Below, in pieces: positions 11,848-24,617 of a stretch of DNA of 64,000 nt. The stretch comes from Colocasia esculenta. Its lineage: Eukaryota > Streptophyta > Magnoliopsida > Alismatales > Araceae. Under the pieces are notes generated by a model. The model was not told where the DNA came from. It worked only from the letters and a program-made list of their open reading frames with translations, and made no database searches. The position numbers were made by a program, and so were the translations under genes. The DNA is taken from contig CM024763.1 in the NCBI GenBank assembly GCA_014218235.1, positions 89,328,244-89,392,243 on the forward strand. Reading direction: 5' to 3'. How positions within the stretch are numbered: position 1 is the stretch's first letter; the number at the start of each line of letters is the position of its first letter.

Positions 11848-11869
11848 CTACGTGCATGCATGCACGTAG
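11848..11869. repeat. 22-bp perfect palindrome in LTR1
   Basis: Centre GCATGC, arms starting CTACGTG. It contains the seed-type RY motif CATGCATG flanked on both sides by ACGTG/CACGT (ABRE/G-box core). It is perfect in LTR3 (21485-21506) and LTR5 (31112-31133). LTR2 (16676-16697) and LTR6 (35972-35993) have one change and LTR4 (26287-26307) lacks one base. Confidence 0.85.
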
Positions 11870-12224
11870 GGGCAGCGGCGGCGCGCAGGGCGCGGCGCGG
11901 TGCTAGCGCGGGGCGGTGCTGGCGCGTGGAGGCACGTGGAGGCGGCAGGCGGGCAGCCCGGGGCGCGCGAGCGGGGCGTGGGGGCGGGGGGCGCGCGGGC
12001 GGGCGCTGGCGGGGCGGCACGCAGGGCGGTGCGCGCTGCTGCTGCCGTGCTGCTTGCTGTTTTTGTGAGAGAGGAACGAGCGAGAAGAAGAAGGGGAGAA
12101 GAAAGAGGAGAGGAAGAAGAAGAGGAGGAAGGGGAGAAGGGAGGAAGAAGAAAGAGAAGGAGGAAAGGATCGGAGGAGAAGAGGGAGAAGAGAGAAGAGA
12201 ATAATGAGAGAGAGAGGTGGAGGG

Positions 12225-12234
12225 TTTATAAAAT
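12225..12234 (-). promoter_or_regulatory. LTR TATA box
   Basis: Minus strand reads ATTTTATAAA, at the junction between the AT-rich LTR start and the CT-rich tract. The same site recurs in the other LTRs. Transcription would start about 30 bp downstream, inside the CT-rich stretch. Confidence 0.6.
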
Positions 12235-12546
12235 AGTAGAGAAAGAGAGGAAGGGGGAGAGAAGAAAGGAAGGAGAGATTTTTGGAAAATAGGAGAGGAG
12301 ATTTTTAAAAATAAGAAAGTGTTTTAAAAAATTAATAGAATCTCTCCTTTATTCTCTCTTGCTTCAATCCAATCCATTGGCCCATTTGACACTTTATTTT
12401 TTGACCCATTAATCCTGCAAATACAACACAATAGAGATTTAATCAATTATCATTTTTTGTAATAAAGTGACGATGAATTTGTGTGAAATTAAGGACCATA
12501 AGATAATAAAATAACATGATTATCATCAATAACAGCGCAATTATCA

Positions 12547-13667
12547 CACCGCCCAACTTACTCATTGCTAGTCCCTTAGCAATGCACACAAGTGAATAAT
12601 TGGGACAAACAAGAGTTCAAAACATCATACTTCATGACAAGGAAATAAGAATGATGCTTGATCATAAGTATTTCAAGTTCCAGTTGAGAGTGTCAAAGGC
12701 AAATATGTCAGTTCATGTCATTAGACAGTTCATCAAGATACACAAAACTTCATGACTTATTGTTCAATGTTTGAGCATAAAAAAAAAAAGGGATGCATGT
12801 GCTTTTTACTTATCACTCAAGGATGGTATCAACTCTACACTCCTTAAATTCGATCTCGAATTACAGGTAGCTTTCACTCCTCCTAATTTTTTTTTTTTCA
12901 TGCTCTCTTCTTTTTCTTTTTTCTTTTCATTTACATGGTGTTGCACTTCCCTTCACTGTTTAACGCGAGCCTCAACTCTTACCTTAGGAGCCACAGGCCC
13001 GGTTACTAAGATCAGGGGCATTTTCCATGTTTCTTTTTTTTTTTTCACTACTACGCACATTTTCACATTTATTTGTAGGCAGGTAGCTTTTTCCCCACGA
13101 TTGGTCATCAATAGGAATGTAGAATATCAATCAATCAACCTGAATGTTCGGTAAAAATCTCATCATCCATTTGAATAGCTCAAAACAATACTTTACTGTG
13201 TTGATGAAATTTTATATGTATTTTAGGAAGATGCTAAAAACATAACTAGTTAACTCACTCCTTCAACTCACCACCTTCACAAGTACACACTATGAGTCAA
13301 GCTAGAAAAAAAAATTTCTTGCATGAAATATGAAGCATGAAGCACAATGTTAGGGACAAAAATTTGAAATACAATTTGTCTCTCCCCCCAACTTAAATGA
13401 CATTGTCCTCAATGGCATAAAAGTAATGACAATAGAATAAAGCCAATGTAAGTTAAGAAAGGAGAGATGCAACCTGATGATCACATGCGGGTGGTTGCAC
13501 ACTAGCTTTAGCAAAGGATAGTGGCCAGCAAACACCTAAGACACAAAATAAAAATGAAATCAATAGAAATCAATTTTCCTAAAAATATTGGGTTGCCTCC
13601 CAACAAGCGCTAAGTTTAATGTTTCAGCCAGACACATGGGGGTAACAGGGTCACGTAACATCCCCAA
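12547..13667 (-). other. Array internal region 1, 3' non-coding part
   Basis: Lies between the GYF frame stop and the LTR. It contains the polypurine tract beside LTR1, a second purine run (TTAAGTTGGGGGGAGA, about 13381-13395) and the GGGAGGCAACCC block near 13590-13605. Poly-T and poly-A tracts vary in length between copies. No pol remnant is seen. Confidence 0.7.
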
Positions 13668-14989
13668 TCAATTGACGCCAAATTTTTCTTTGTAAGGCAT
13701 CATTAGCCATGGGGGGTCAAGTGGTCCACACATATCTTGCAGATCAGTAAGTGATAGAGAAATTAAGGCACTCAAGATCATATCTTCAATTAACAAATTT
13801 TCATTTACACACCTAAGATCTTTATATGTGTTGAACACATCAATGCGGACTTGATTATTTTCACCATTTTCACCCACAACTTCCATTTGCAGATTCTCTT
13901 TCATGATATTGAGGTCAGATTGAGTTGGATGCTCAGAGGATTGCTTGAACTCCATAGGCTGACTTGAGTCAAAAATAGTAGCATGATCAGGAATGAAATG
14001 GATATGACTTTCAACACAAGGATGCTTAAAAGGTTCAAGTGCAGTTGACCAGTCATCTAGTGGTAGCATGTCCATGATCATGTTGGATTGAGAAGTTGTG
14101 GATGGAATTTGAGAGTCAAATTGTTGGTCACAATCAAGATAATGATGTGCATGATTGTCAATGGGTTGGCATGGTGACTGACTATCTTGCCTCCTTCTAA
14201 TTTCCATCAGTTGAGTAATCAGGAGGTCAGTTTTGACAAAGGATTGCTCTAATTCATGTTGTTGTTGGGTGAATGTTTGCTCAAAGACTTGTTGGTTATC
14301 ATGGAATTTTTGCATAAATTGCCCAAATTGATCATCAAATAGGCCTGATTGTGGGGGAGAAGTATAAGTGGACTGTGGATATACATGTCCCTCATGATGG
14401 CTTTTGTCATGAATATCAATTTGGCATTGGGCCCAATGTTGAAAGTTGTGGATAGGTGGGCTTTGGGCTTGGGCCAGAATAGGTTGATCTCTAAGTGTTA
14501 AATGCGGCATTACTTCTCCAAGTGGTTGGAAGGGTGTGCCTTCAGGAGCATTTGTTAAGCACACCGGCAGATCAATGCCAATAAATTTTTGATCGAACCA
14601 TGATATGATTTCGGCACCTAGAAAGGGTCCTTGAATTTCCCCTTGAGGATCTTGATAGAGTAAACTCAATTTTTCAGGGGAGACACCTGGTCAACTTGTG
14701 ACTAAGGAGTGGGTGTGGATAACACTTGAAAGGTTTGGGTCTGTTCTTGGGTTGAGGGAGGTGATGAGATGTAACATGGGTCAACATATTTCCTCCACCC
14801 TGAATCATACATGTGATCTTTAATTGGGTGACGATGAATCAGATAGGCTTGAGTCCATTTGGAGCCATTGGACTGGTAAGTAGAGGTTGAAGGATAAAGT
14901 GGGTTAGTTTGAGAGTGAATACCATAATGGGCTGATCCAATTTGTCCAAATGATGTGCCCATTTCATAACCATGATTGTCAACCCACAT
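13668..14989 (-). pseudogene. GYF-domain reading frame, array copy 1 (best preserved)
   Basis: About 440 codons from ATG at 14989 (MWVDNHGYEMG) to the stop at 13668, with one frameshift near 14690; the second part (13668-14669) is open for 333 codons. The GYF domain starts with LSLLYQDPQGEIQGPFLGAE, then IISWFDQKFIGIDLPVCL and ends APEGTPFQPLGEVMPHL. Plant GYF/EXA1-type proteins have nearly the same run, with WF(E/D)QGFFG where this has WFDQKFIG. GYF domains bind proline-rich peptides. The expected aromatic lead residue is Leu and the GYF signature is replaced, so binding may be lost. A Gln/His-rich, possibly coiled-coil stretch follows (FMQKFHDNQQVFEQTFTQQQ). I infer a captured host exon or exons in a retroelement. 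The origin of the flanking parts is unknown. Confidence 0.8.
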
Positions 14990-16083
14990 AAATCCTCTTT
15001 TTTGTTTTTTTTTTTTGATTTTTTGTTGTTTTGAAATATTTGATTTTTTTTTATATTTTCACACAAGTTAGCAAACAATTAATCTTATGACACCTATGGT
15101 TCCCTAAAATATAAACATTTGATTTCTCACTAATCAACTGAGGCCTAACTCAAATCCACTCTGAAGCCCGTTAACTGGCCAAGTAAGAGGTGGGAGAGTG
15201 GGAGGTTCCCCCTGCTCTCGCAGGGACCTAATTAAATAACCACTTGTCCACTTAGGCATTTGCCTATGAACCTCTAGCCTTAGACACCAGTTTCCAAACT
15301 TGATAGTGGGCCCAAGTGGGCCTAAGTCTCAAAGCGAACCCTAGGTAAGTTTCTACTTTCTTTTATTGGGCTTGGGAATGCAAAAGATGTAGGAAGTTGT
15401 GGTTTGTGGGCTAAGGAAGGGTGATCAAATCCCCACCTTATCTTGTTAAGGAAACTGCCCTTAAAATATTTTTAGAAATGATATGTGCACCACAAAATCA
15501 AGCAAGGGGTTCGATGCAAGCATGGCAATGCATGATCACACTTTTAAGAAAGTTGAGATTCTCACCTTGCCTCCCGCAATTTTCGACAAGAAAGGAAACT
15601 TTTCAAAAAAGAAACTTATCAAAAGATGAAAGTGTAAATGATGCATGTCCTAAAGATGGAAAGTTTCTAATCTTGACATCATGACATCTTTTATTGGATT
15701 CAAGTAATTGATTTTTTTTTTTTTTTAATGAATTATCTAAACATGGCAATAAAAAAAGAAACTCAATCAAGAGGGTTTTAAGGGTACTTACCTCCAACGC
15801 AATCCCTCGTTCTTTTGGAAAGTAAAACAAATAGAAAGAGTGAGAGAGAGAAGGAAACTCACCTCACCATTTTTTCTGATTTTTTTTTGTGCAATTTTCG
15901 GATTTTTTTTCCAAAACAGCCCTTTTTACTTACAGATCTCCCTTTTAGTGACAGATTTCTGACAGATTCTTCATTTTGCAATTTTCACGATTTTTCAATC
16001 TTATTTGATACCTACAAAGAAAGAAAATGTTAGCCTGAATATATACAAAAAAACACCAAGATTATCAAAACTAAAAATCTAAT
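14990..16083 (-). other. Array internal region 1, 5' non-coding part
   Basis: On the minus strand this lies between the primer site and the GYF frame. Just after the primer site is a pyrimidine-rich TTTTCTTTCTTTGTAG|GT near 16010-16030, which looks like a splice acceptor. No donor is assigned, so a leader intron is only a possibility. Confidence 0.5.
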
Positions 16084-16101
16084 TCCCCGGCAACGGCGCC
16101 A
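16084..16101 (-). other. Primer-binding site (tRNA-Asp), copy 1
   Basis: Minus strand reads TGGCGCCGTTGCCGGGGA, complementary to the 3' 18 nt (including CCA) of plant tRNA-Asp, five bases from the LTR. Equivalent sites are at 20890-20907 (two changes), 25706-25723, 30527-30544 and 35359-35376. Confidence 0.9.
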
Positions 16102-16106
16102 AAAAT

Positions 16107-17360
16107 TGATAGCCCACGAATGCGTCGTTAAACACGTGACTAACAATCTCAAATATTCGGCCTACACTAAAGATTTTAACAGTAGTTAAGTGGTGAGACC
16201 GGGTCGAATCAACGGGGAAAAAGATTATTAACTTTGAAAACCTTGAGTTTCTTTGATTAGAAAAGTGTGTTGAGAATTTTAGAATTAAATCCTAAGACTA
16301 ATTTGATCAACCAATAATTCTAATCTAAGAAGAGTAGTTAGAAGAGAGAAATAGAGATAGAAGGAAACTAAATTAACAAAGCTTAAATTTAAATTCCACT
16401 AACAAGTAAAAGAGTTTAACAAAAGTGCTAAAAAATGAAATTAAACTAACAACACAATTTAGGAGAATAGAAAATCGAGAGGGATGAGAGAGAATAGAAG
16501 AGAGAATAAGAGAGAGAAGAGAGAGAGGAGAGAGAAGAGAGACGAAATAGAGAGGAGAGAGAAGAGAGTGGGAGAAAAGAGAGAGAGCGGAGAGAGAAGA
16601 GAGAGGCGAGAGAGAAGAGAGAGAAGAGAGAGAGAGGAGAGAGGCGAAAGAGAATAGAGAGGCGGCGGTGCGCCTCTACGTGCATGCATGCACCTAGGGG
16701 CAGCGGCGGGCGCGGGCCGGTGCTGGCGCGGGGCGGTGCTGGCGCGGGGCGGTGCTGGCGCGTGGAGGCGGCAGGCGGGAAGCCCGGGGCGCGCGTGCGG
16801 GGCGCGCGGGCGGTGGCGGGGCGGCACGCAGGGCGGTGCGCGCTGCTGCTGCTGTGCTGCTTGTTGTTTCTGTGCGAGAGGAACCGGGCGAGAAGAAGAA
16901 TGGGAGAAGAAAGAGGAGAGGAAGAAGAAGAGAAAGAAGAAGAGGAGGAAGGGGAGAAGGGAGGAAGAAGAAAGAGAAGGAGGAAAGGGATCGGAGGAGA
17001 AGAGGGAGAAGAGAGAAGAGAATAATGAGAGAGGGAGAGGTAGAGGTTTATAAAATAGTAGAGAAAGAGAGGAAGGGGGAGAGAAGAAAGGAAGGAGAGA
17101 TTTTTGGAAAATAGGAGAGGAGATTTTTAAAAATAAGAAAGTGTTTTAAAAAATTCATAGAATCTCTCCTTTATTCTCTCTTGCTTCAATCCACTCCATT
17201 GGCCCATTTGACACTTTATTTCTTGCATTAATCTGCAAATATAACACAATAGAGATTTAATCAATTATCATTTTTGTAATAAAGTGACGATGAATTGTGT
17301 GAAATTAAGGACCAAAATAATAAAATAACATGATTATCATCAATAACAGCGCAATTATCA
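16107..17360 (-). repeat. Array LTR2
   Basis: 1254 bp, TGATAGCCC to CAATTATCA. It has the same purine/GC/purine layout as LTR1 with a shorter GC block. It serves as the 3' LTR of the unit to its right and the 5' LTR of the unit to its left. Confidence 0.92.
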
Positions 17361-18482
17361 CACCCCCCAACTTACTCATTGCTAGTCCCTTAGCAATGCA
17401 CATAAGTGAATAATTGGGACAAACAAGAGTTAAACATCATACTTCATGACAAGGAAATAAGAATGATGCTTGATCATAAGTATTTCAAGTTCCAGTTGAG
17501 AGTGTCAAAGGCAAATATGTCAGTTCATGTCATTAGACAGTTCCTCAAGATACACACAAAATTTCATGACTTTTGTTCAATGTTTGAGCATAAAAAAAAA
17601 AGAGGATGCATGTGCTTTTTACTTATCACTCAAGGATGGTATCAACTCTACACTCCTAAATTCGATCCTCGAATTACAGGTAGCTTTCACTCCGCCTAAT
17701 TCTTTTTTTTTTTTCATGCTCTCTTCTTCTTTTTTTTTCTTTTCATTTACATGGTACTGCACTTCCCTTCACTGTTTGACGCGAGCCTCAACTCTTACCT
17801 TAGGAGCCACAGGCCCGGTTACTAAGATCAAGGGCATTTTCCATGTTCTTTTTTTTTTTTCACTACTACACACATTTTCACATTTATTTGTAGGCAGGTA
17901 GCTTTTTCCCCACGATTGGTCATCAATAGGAATGTAGAATATCAATCAATCAACCTGAATGTTCGGTAAAAATCTCATCATCCATTTGAATAGCTCAAAA
18001 CAATACTTTACTGTGTTGATGAAATTTTATATGTATTTTGAGGAAGATGCTAAAAACATAATTAGTTAACTCACTCCTTCAACTCACCACCTTCACAAGT
18101 ACACACTATGAGTCAAGCTAGAAAAAAAAATTTCTTGCATGAAATATGAAGCATGAAGCACAATGTTAGGGACAAAAATTTGAAATACGATTTGTCTCTC
18201 CCCCCAACTTAAATGACATTGTCCTCAATGGCATAAAAGTAATGATAATAGAATAAAGCCAATGTAAGTTAAGAAAGGAGAGATGCAACCTGATGATCAC
18301 ATGCGGGTGGTTGCACACTAGTTTTAGCAAAGGATAGTGGCCAGCAAACACCTAAGACACAAAATAAAAATGAAATCAATAGAAATCAATTTTCCTAAAA
18401 ATATTGGGTTGCCTCCCACAAGCGCTAGTTTAATGTCTTCAGCCAGACACATGGGGGTAACAGGGTCACGTAACACCCCCAA

Positions 18483-19792
18483 TCAATTGACGCCAAATTT
18501 TTTCTTTGTAAGGCATCATTAGCCTGGGGGGTCAAGTGGTCCACACATACCTTGCAGATCAATAAGTGATAGAGAAATTAAGGCACTCAAGATCATATCT
18601 TCAATTAAGAAATTTTCATTTACACACCTAAGATCTTTATATGTGTTGAACACATCAATGCGGACTTGATTATTTTCACCATTTTCACCCACAACTTCCA
18701 TTTTCAGATCCTCTTTCATGATATTGAGGTCAGATTGAGTTGGATGCTCAGAGGATTGCTTGAACTCCACAGGCTGACTTGAGTCAAAAATAGTAGCATG
18801 ATCAGGAATGAAATGGATATGACTTTCAACACAAGGATGCTTAAAAGGTTCAAGTGCAGTTGACCAGTCATCTAGTGGTAGCATGTCCATGATCATGTTG
18901 GATTGAGAAGTTGTGGATGGAATTTGAGAGTCAAATTGTTGGTCACAATCAAGATAATGATGTGCATGATTGTCAATGGGTTGGCATGGTGACTGACTAT
19001 CTTGCCTCCTTCTAATTTCCATCAGTTGAGTAATCAGGAGGTCAGTTTTGACAAAGGATTGCTCTAATTCATGTTGTTGTTGGATGAATGTTTGCTAAAG
19101 ACTTGTTGGTTATCATGGAATTTTTGCATAAATTGCCCAAATTGATCATCAAATAGGCCTGATTGTGGGGGAGAAGTATAAGTGGACTGTGGATATACAT
19201 GTCCCTCATGATGGCTTTTGTTATGAATATCAATTTGGCATTGGGCCCAATGTTGAAAGTTGTGGATAGGTGGGCTTTGGGCTTGGGCCAGAATAGGTTG
19301 ATCTCTAAGTGTTAAATGCGGCATTACTTCTCCAAGTGGTTGGAAGGGTGTGCCTTCAGGAGCATTTGTTAAGCACACCGGCAGATCAATGCCAAAAAAT
19401 TTTGATCGAACCATGATATGATTTCGGCACCTAGAAAGGGTCCTGAATTTCCCTTGAGGATCTTGATAGAGTAAACTCAATTTTTCAGGGGAGACACCCT
19501 GGTCAACTTGTGAGGAGGAGGGGTGGATAACACTTAAAAGGTTTGGGTTGTTCTTGGTTGAGGGAGGTGATGAGATATAACATGGGTCAACATTTCCTCC
19601 ACCCTGAATCATACATGTGATCTTTAATGGGTGACCATGTATCAGATAGGCTTGAGTCCATTTGGAGCCATTGGACTGGTATGTAGAGGTTGAAGGATAA
19701 AGTGGATTAGTTTGAGAGTGAATACCATAATGGGCTGATCCAATTTGTCCAAATGATGTGCCCATTTCATAACCATGATTGTCAACCCACAT
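18483..19792 (-). pseudogene. GYF-domain reading frame, array copy 2
   Basis: Same product as copy 1. The N-terminal frame is open from MWVDNHGYEMG (19792) through the GYF region to about 19064. Compensating indels scramble part of the domain: LYQDPQG is followed by KFRTLSRCRNHIMVRS before FFGIDLPVCL resumes. A further shift near 19090 leads to the C-terminal part, ending in the homologous stop at 18483. Confidence 0.78.
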
Positions 19793-20912
19793 AAATCCTC
19801 TTTTTTGTTTTTTTTGTTTTTAATTTTTTTTTTGTTTTGAAATATTTGATTTTTTTTTAATATTTTCACACAAGTTAGCAAACAATTAATCTTATGACAC
19901 CTATGGTTCCCTAAAATATAAACATTTGATTTCTCACTAATCAACTGAGGCCTAACTCAAATCCACTCTGAAGCCCGTTAACTGGCCAGGTAAGAGGTGG
20001 GAGAGTGGAGGTTCCCCCTGCTCTCACAGGGACCTAATTAAATAACCACTTGTCCACTTAGGCATTTGCCTATGAACCTCTAGCCTTAGACACCAGTTTC
20101 TAAACTTGATAGTGGGCCCAAGTGGGCTTAAGTTTCAAAGCGAACCCTAGGTAAGTTTCTACTTTTTTTATTGGGCTTGCGAATGCCAAAGATGCAGGAA
20201 GTTGTGGTTTGTGGGCTAAGGAAGGGTGATCAAATCCCCACCTTATCTTGTTAAGGAAACTGCCCTTAAAATATTTTTAGAAATGATGTGCACCACAAAA
20301 TCAAGCAAGGGGTTCGATGCAAGCATGGCAATGCATGATCACACTTTTAAGAAAGTTGAGATTCTCACCTTGCCTCCCGCAATCTTCGACAAGAAAGGAA
20401 ACTTTTCAAAAAAAAACTTATCAAAAGATGAAAGTCTAAATGATGCATGTCCTAAAGATGGAAAGTTTCTAATCTTGACATCATGACATCTTTTATTGGA
20501 TTCAAGTAATTGATTTTTTTATTTTTTTAATGAATTATCTAAACATGGCAACTAAAACAAAAGAAACTCAATCAAGAGGGTTTTAAGGGTACTTACCTCC
20601 AATGCAATCCCTCGTTCTTTTGGAAAGTAAAACAAATAGAAAGAATGAGAGAGAGAGAAGGAAACTCACCTCACCATTTTTCTGATTTTTTTTATGCAAT
20701 TTTCGGATTGTTTTCCAAAACAGCCCCTTTTACTTACAGATCTCCTTTTAGTGACAGATTTCTGACAGATTCTTCAATTTTGCAATTTTCAGGATTTTTC
20801 AATCTTTATTGATACCTATAAAAAGAAAGAAAATGTTAGCCTGAATATATGCAAAAAAAACACCAAGATTATCAAAACTAGAAATCTAATTCCCGGTAAC
20901 GGCGCCAAAAAT

Positions 20913-22187
20913 TGATAGCCCACGAATGCGTCGTTAAACACATGACTAACAGTCTCAAATATTCGACCTACACTAAAGATTTTAACAGTAGTTAAGTGGT
21001 GAGACCGGGTCAAATCAACGGGGAAAAAGATTATTAACTTTGAAAACCTTGAGTTTCTTTGATTAGAAAAATGTGTTGAGAATTTTAGAATTAAATCCTA
21101 AGACTAATTTGATCAACCAATAATTCTAATCTAAGAAGAGTAGTTAGAAGAGAGAAATAGAGATAGAAAGAAACTAAATTAACAAAGCTTAAATTTAAAT
21201 TCCACTAACAAGTAAAAGAGTTTAACAAAAATGCTAAAAAATGAAATTAAACTAACAACACAATTTAGGAGAATAGAAAATCGAGAGGGATGAGAGAGAA
21301 TAGAAGAGAGAATAAGAGAGAGAAGAGAAAGATGAGAGAGAGAAGAGAGACGAAACAGAGAGGAGAGAGAAGAGAGAGGGAGAAAAGAGAGGAAGCGGAG
21401 AGAGAAGAGAGAGAAGAGAGAGAAGGGAGAGAAAGAGAGAGAGAGAGGAGAGGCGACAGAGAAGAGAGAGGCAGCGGTGCGCCTCTACGTGCATGCATGC
21501 ACGTAGGGGCAGCGGCGGGCGCGGGGCGGTGCTGGCGCGTGGAGGCGGCAGGCGGGCAGCCCAGGGCACGCGTGCGGAGCGCGCGGGCGCGGGGCGCGCG
21601 GGCAGGCAGGCGCGTGGCAGCGTGGGGGGGGCGGTGCAGGGCGGGCGGGCACTGGCGGGGCGGCACGCAGGGCGTGTGCGCGCTGTGCTGTGTGCTTGCT
21701 GTTTCTGTGGAGAGGAACCAGGCGAGAAGAAGAAGGGGAGAAGAAAGAGAGAGGAAGAAGAAGAGAAAGAAGAAGAGGAGGAAGGGGAGAAGGGAGGAAG
21801 AAGAAAAAGAAGGAGGAAAGGGATCGGAGGAGAAGAGGGAGAAGAGAATAATGAGAGAGAGAGGTGGAGGGTTTATAAAATAGTAGAGAAAGAGAGGAAG
21901 GGGGAGAGAAGAAAGGAAGGAGAGATTTTGGAAAATAGGAGAGGAGATTTTTAAAAATAAGAAAGTGTTTTAAAAAATTAATAGAATCTCTCATTTATTC
22001 TCTCTTGCTTCAATCCAATCCATGGCCATTTGACACTTTATTTCTTGGCCCATTAATCCTGCAAATATAACACAATAGAGATTTAATCAATATCATTTTT
22101 GTAATAAAGTGACGATGAATTGTGTGAAATTAAGGACCATAAGATAATAAAATAACATGATTATCATCAATAACAGCGCAATTATTA
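20913..22187 (-). repeat. Array LTR3
   Basis: Starts TGATAGCCC; the far end is slightly eroded (ATTATTA instead of ATTATCA). It shares the AAAAATGTG and GGGTCAAATC variants with LTR4 and LTR5. Confidence 0.9.
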
Positions 22188-23300
22188 CCCCCCAACTTAC
22201 TCATTGCTAGTCCTTAGCAATGCACACAAGTGAATAATTGGGACAAACAAGAGTTCAAAACATCATACTTCATGACAAGGAAATAAGAATGATGCTTGAT
22301 CATAAGTATTTCAAGTTCCAGTTGAGAGTGTCAAAGGCAAATATGTCAGTTCATGTCATTAGATAGTTCCTCAAGATACACACAAAATTATGACTTTTTG
22401 TTCAATGTTTGAGCATAAAAAAAAAAGAGGATGCATGTGCTTTTACTTATCACTCAAGGATGGTATCAACTCTACACTCCTTAAATTCGATCCTCGAATT
22501 ACAGGTAGCTTTCACTCCGCCTAATTCTTTTTTTTTTTTTTCATACTCTCTTCTTCTTTTTTTTTCTTTCATTTACATGGTGTTGTACTTCCCTTCACTA
22601 TTTGACGCGAGCCTCAACTCTTACCTTAGGAGCCACAGGCCCGGTTACTAAGATCAGGGGCATTTTCCATGTTTTTTTTTTTCACTACTACACACATTTT
22701 CATATTTATTGTAGGCAGGTAGCTTTTTCCCCACGATGGTCATCAATAGGAATGTAGAATATCAATCAATCAACCTGAATGTTCGGTAAAAATCTCATCA
22801 TCCATTTGAATAGCTCAAAACAATACTTTACTGTGTTGATGAAATTTATATGTATTTTGAGGAAGATGCTAAAAACATAATAGTTAACTCACTCCTTCAA
22901 CTCACCACCTTCACAAGTACACACTATGAGTCAAGCTAGAAAAAAAAATTTCTTGCATGAAATATGAAGCATGAAGCACAATGTTAGGGACAAAAATTTG
23001 AAATACAATTGTCTCTCCCCCCAACTTAAATGACATTGTCCTCAATGGCATAAAAGTAATGACAATAGAATAAAGTCAATGTAAGTTAAGAAAGGAGAGA
23101 TGCAACCTGATGATCACATGCAGGTGGTTGCACACTAGCTTAGCAAAGGATAGTGGCCAGCAAACACCTAAGACACAAAATAAAAATAAAATCAATAGAA
23201 ATCAATTTTCCTAAAAATATTGGGTTGCCTCCCAACAAGCGCTAAGTTTAATGTCTTCAGCCAGACACATGGGGGTAACAGGGTCACGTAACACCCCCAA

Positions 23301-24617
23301 TCAATTGACGCCAAATTTTTCTTTGTAAGGCATCATTAGCCATGGGGGGTCAAGTGGTCCACACATACCTTGCAGATCAGTAAGTGATAGAGAAATTAAG
23401 GCACTCAAGATCATATCTTCAATTAAGAAAATTTCATTTACACACCTAAGATCTTATATGTGTTGAACACATCAATGCAGACTTGATTATTTTCACCATT
23501 TTCACCCACAACTTCCATTTTCAGATCCTCTTCATGATATTGAGGTCAGATTGAGTTGGATGCTCAGAGGATTGCTTGAACTCCACAGGCTGACTTGAGT
23601 CAAAAATAGTAGCATGATCAGGAATGAAATGGATATGACTTTCAACACAAGGATGCTAAAAGGTTCAAGTGCAGTTGACCAGTCATCTAGTGGTAGCATG
23701 TCCATGATCATGTTGGATTGAGAAGTTGTGGATGGAATTTGAGAGTCAAATTGTTGGTCACAATCAAGATAATGATGTGCATGATTGTCAATGGGTTGGC
23801 ATGGTGACTGACTATCTTGCCTCCTTCTAATTTCCATCAGTTGAGTAATCAGGAGGTCAGTTTTGACAAAGGATTGCTCTAATTCATGTTGTTGTTGGAT
23901 GAATGTTTGCTCAAAGACTTGTTGGTTATCATGGAATTTTTGCATAAATTGCCCAAATTGATCATCAAATAGGCCTGATTGTGGGGGAGAAGTATAAGTG
24001 GACTGTGGATATACATGTCCCTCATGATGGCTTTTGTTATGAATATCAATTTGGCATTGGGCCCAATGTTGAAAGTTGTGGATAGGTGGGCTTTGGGCTT
24101 GGGCCAGAATAGGTTGATCTCTAAGTGTTAAATGCGGCATTACTTCTCCAAGTGGTTGGAAGGGTGTGCCTTCAGGAGCATTTGTTAAGCACACCGGCAG
24201 ATCAATGCCAAAAAATTTTTGATCGAACCATGATATGATTTCGGCACCTAGAAAGGGTCCTTGAATTTCCCCTTTAGGATCTTGATAGAGTAAACTCAAT
24301 TTTTCAGGGGAGACAACATGGTCAACTTGTGAGTAAGGAGTGGGTGTGGATAACACTTAAAAGGTTTGGGTCTGTTCTTGGGTTGAGGGAGGTGATGAGA
24401 TGTAACATGGGTCACATATTTCCTCACCCTGAATCATACATGTGATCTTAATTGGGTGACCTTAAATCAGATAGGCTTGAGTCCATTTGGAGCCATTGGA
24501 CTGGTAAGTAGAGGTTGAAGGATAAAGTGGGTTAGTTTGAGAGTGAATACCATAATGGGCTGATCTAATTTGTCCAAATGATGTGCCCATTTCATAACCA
24601 TGATTGTCAACCCACAT
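23301..24617 (-). pseudogene. GYF-domain reading frame, array copy 3
   Basis: The middle (23532-24356) is open across the junction that is frameshifted in copy 1: STPTPYSQVDHVVSPEKLSL runs directly into LYQDPKGEIQGPFLG. This shows that the N-terminal and GYF parts belong to one frame. Signature region WFDQKFFGIDL. A shift near 23650 breaks the C-terminal part and another near 24420 breaks the N-terminal part. Confidence 0.8.

Larger units (their letters stand above)
11250..12546 (-). repeat. Array LTR1 (outer 3' LTR)
   Basis: 1297 bp. On the + strand it runs through an AT-rich part, GA-rich purine tract (about 11603-11835), GC-rich block (about 11836-12060), second purine tract (about 12065-12300) and AT-rich end. 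On the transcribed minus strand the purine tracts are CT-rich. It shares CGAGTCGAATC, TACAACAC and the longer T run near 12455 with LTR6 but not with LTR2-5. Confidence 0.92.

Noticed and set aside
11514..12292. Long Ser/Leu-rich and Arg/Glu-rich reading frames in the array LTRs
   Set aside because: They are translations of CT- or GA-rich simple sequence and the GC block, occur in several frames on both strands, and recur in each LTR. They are not genes.
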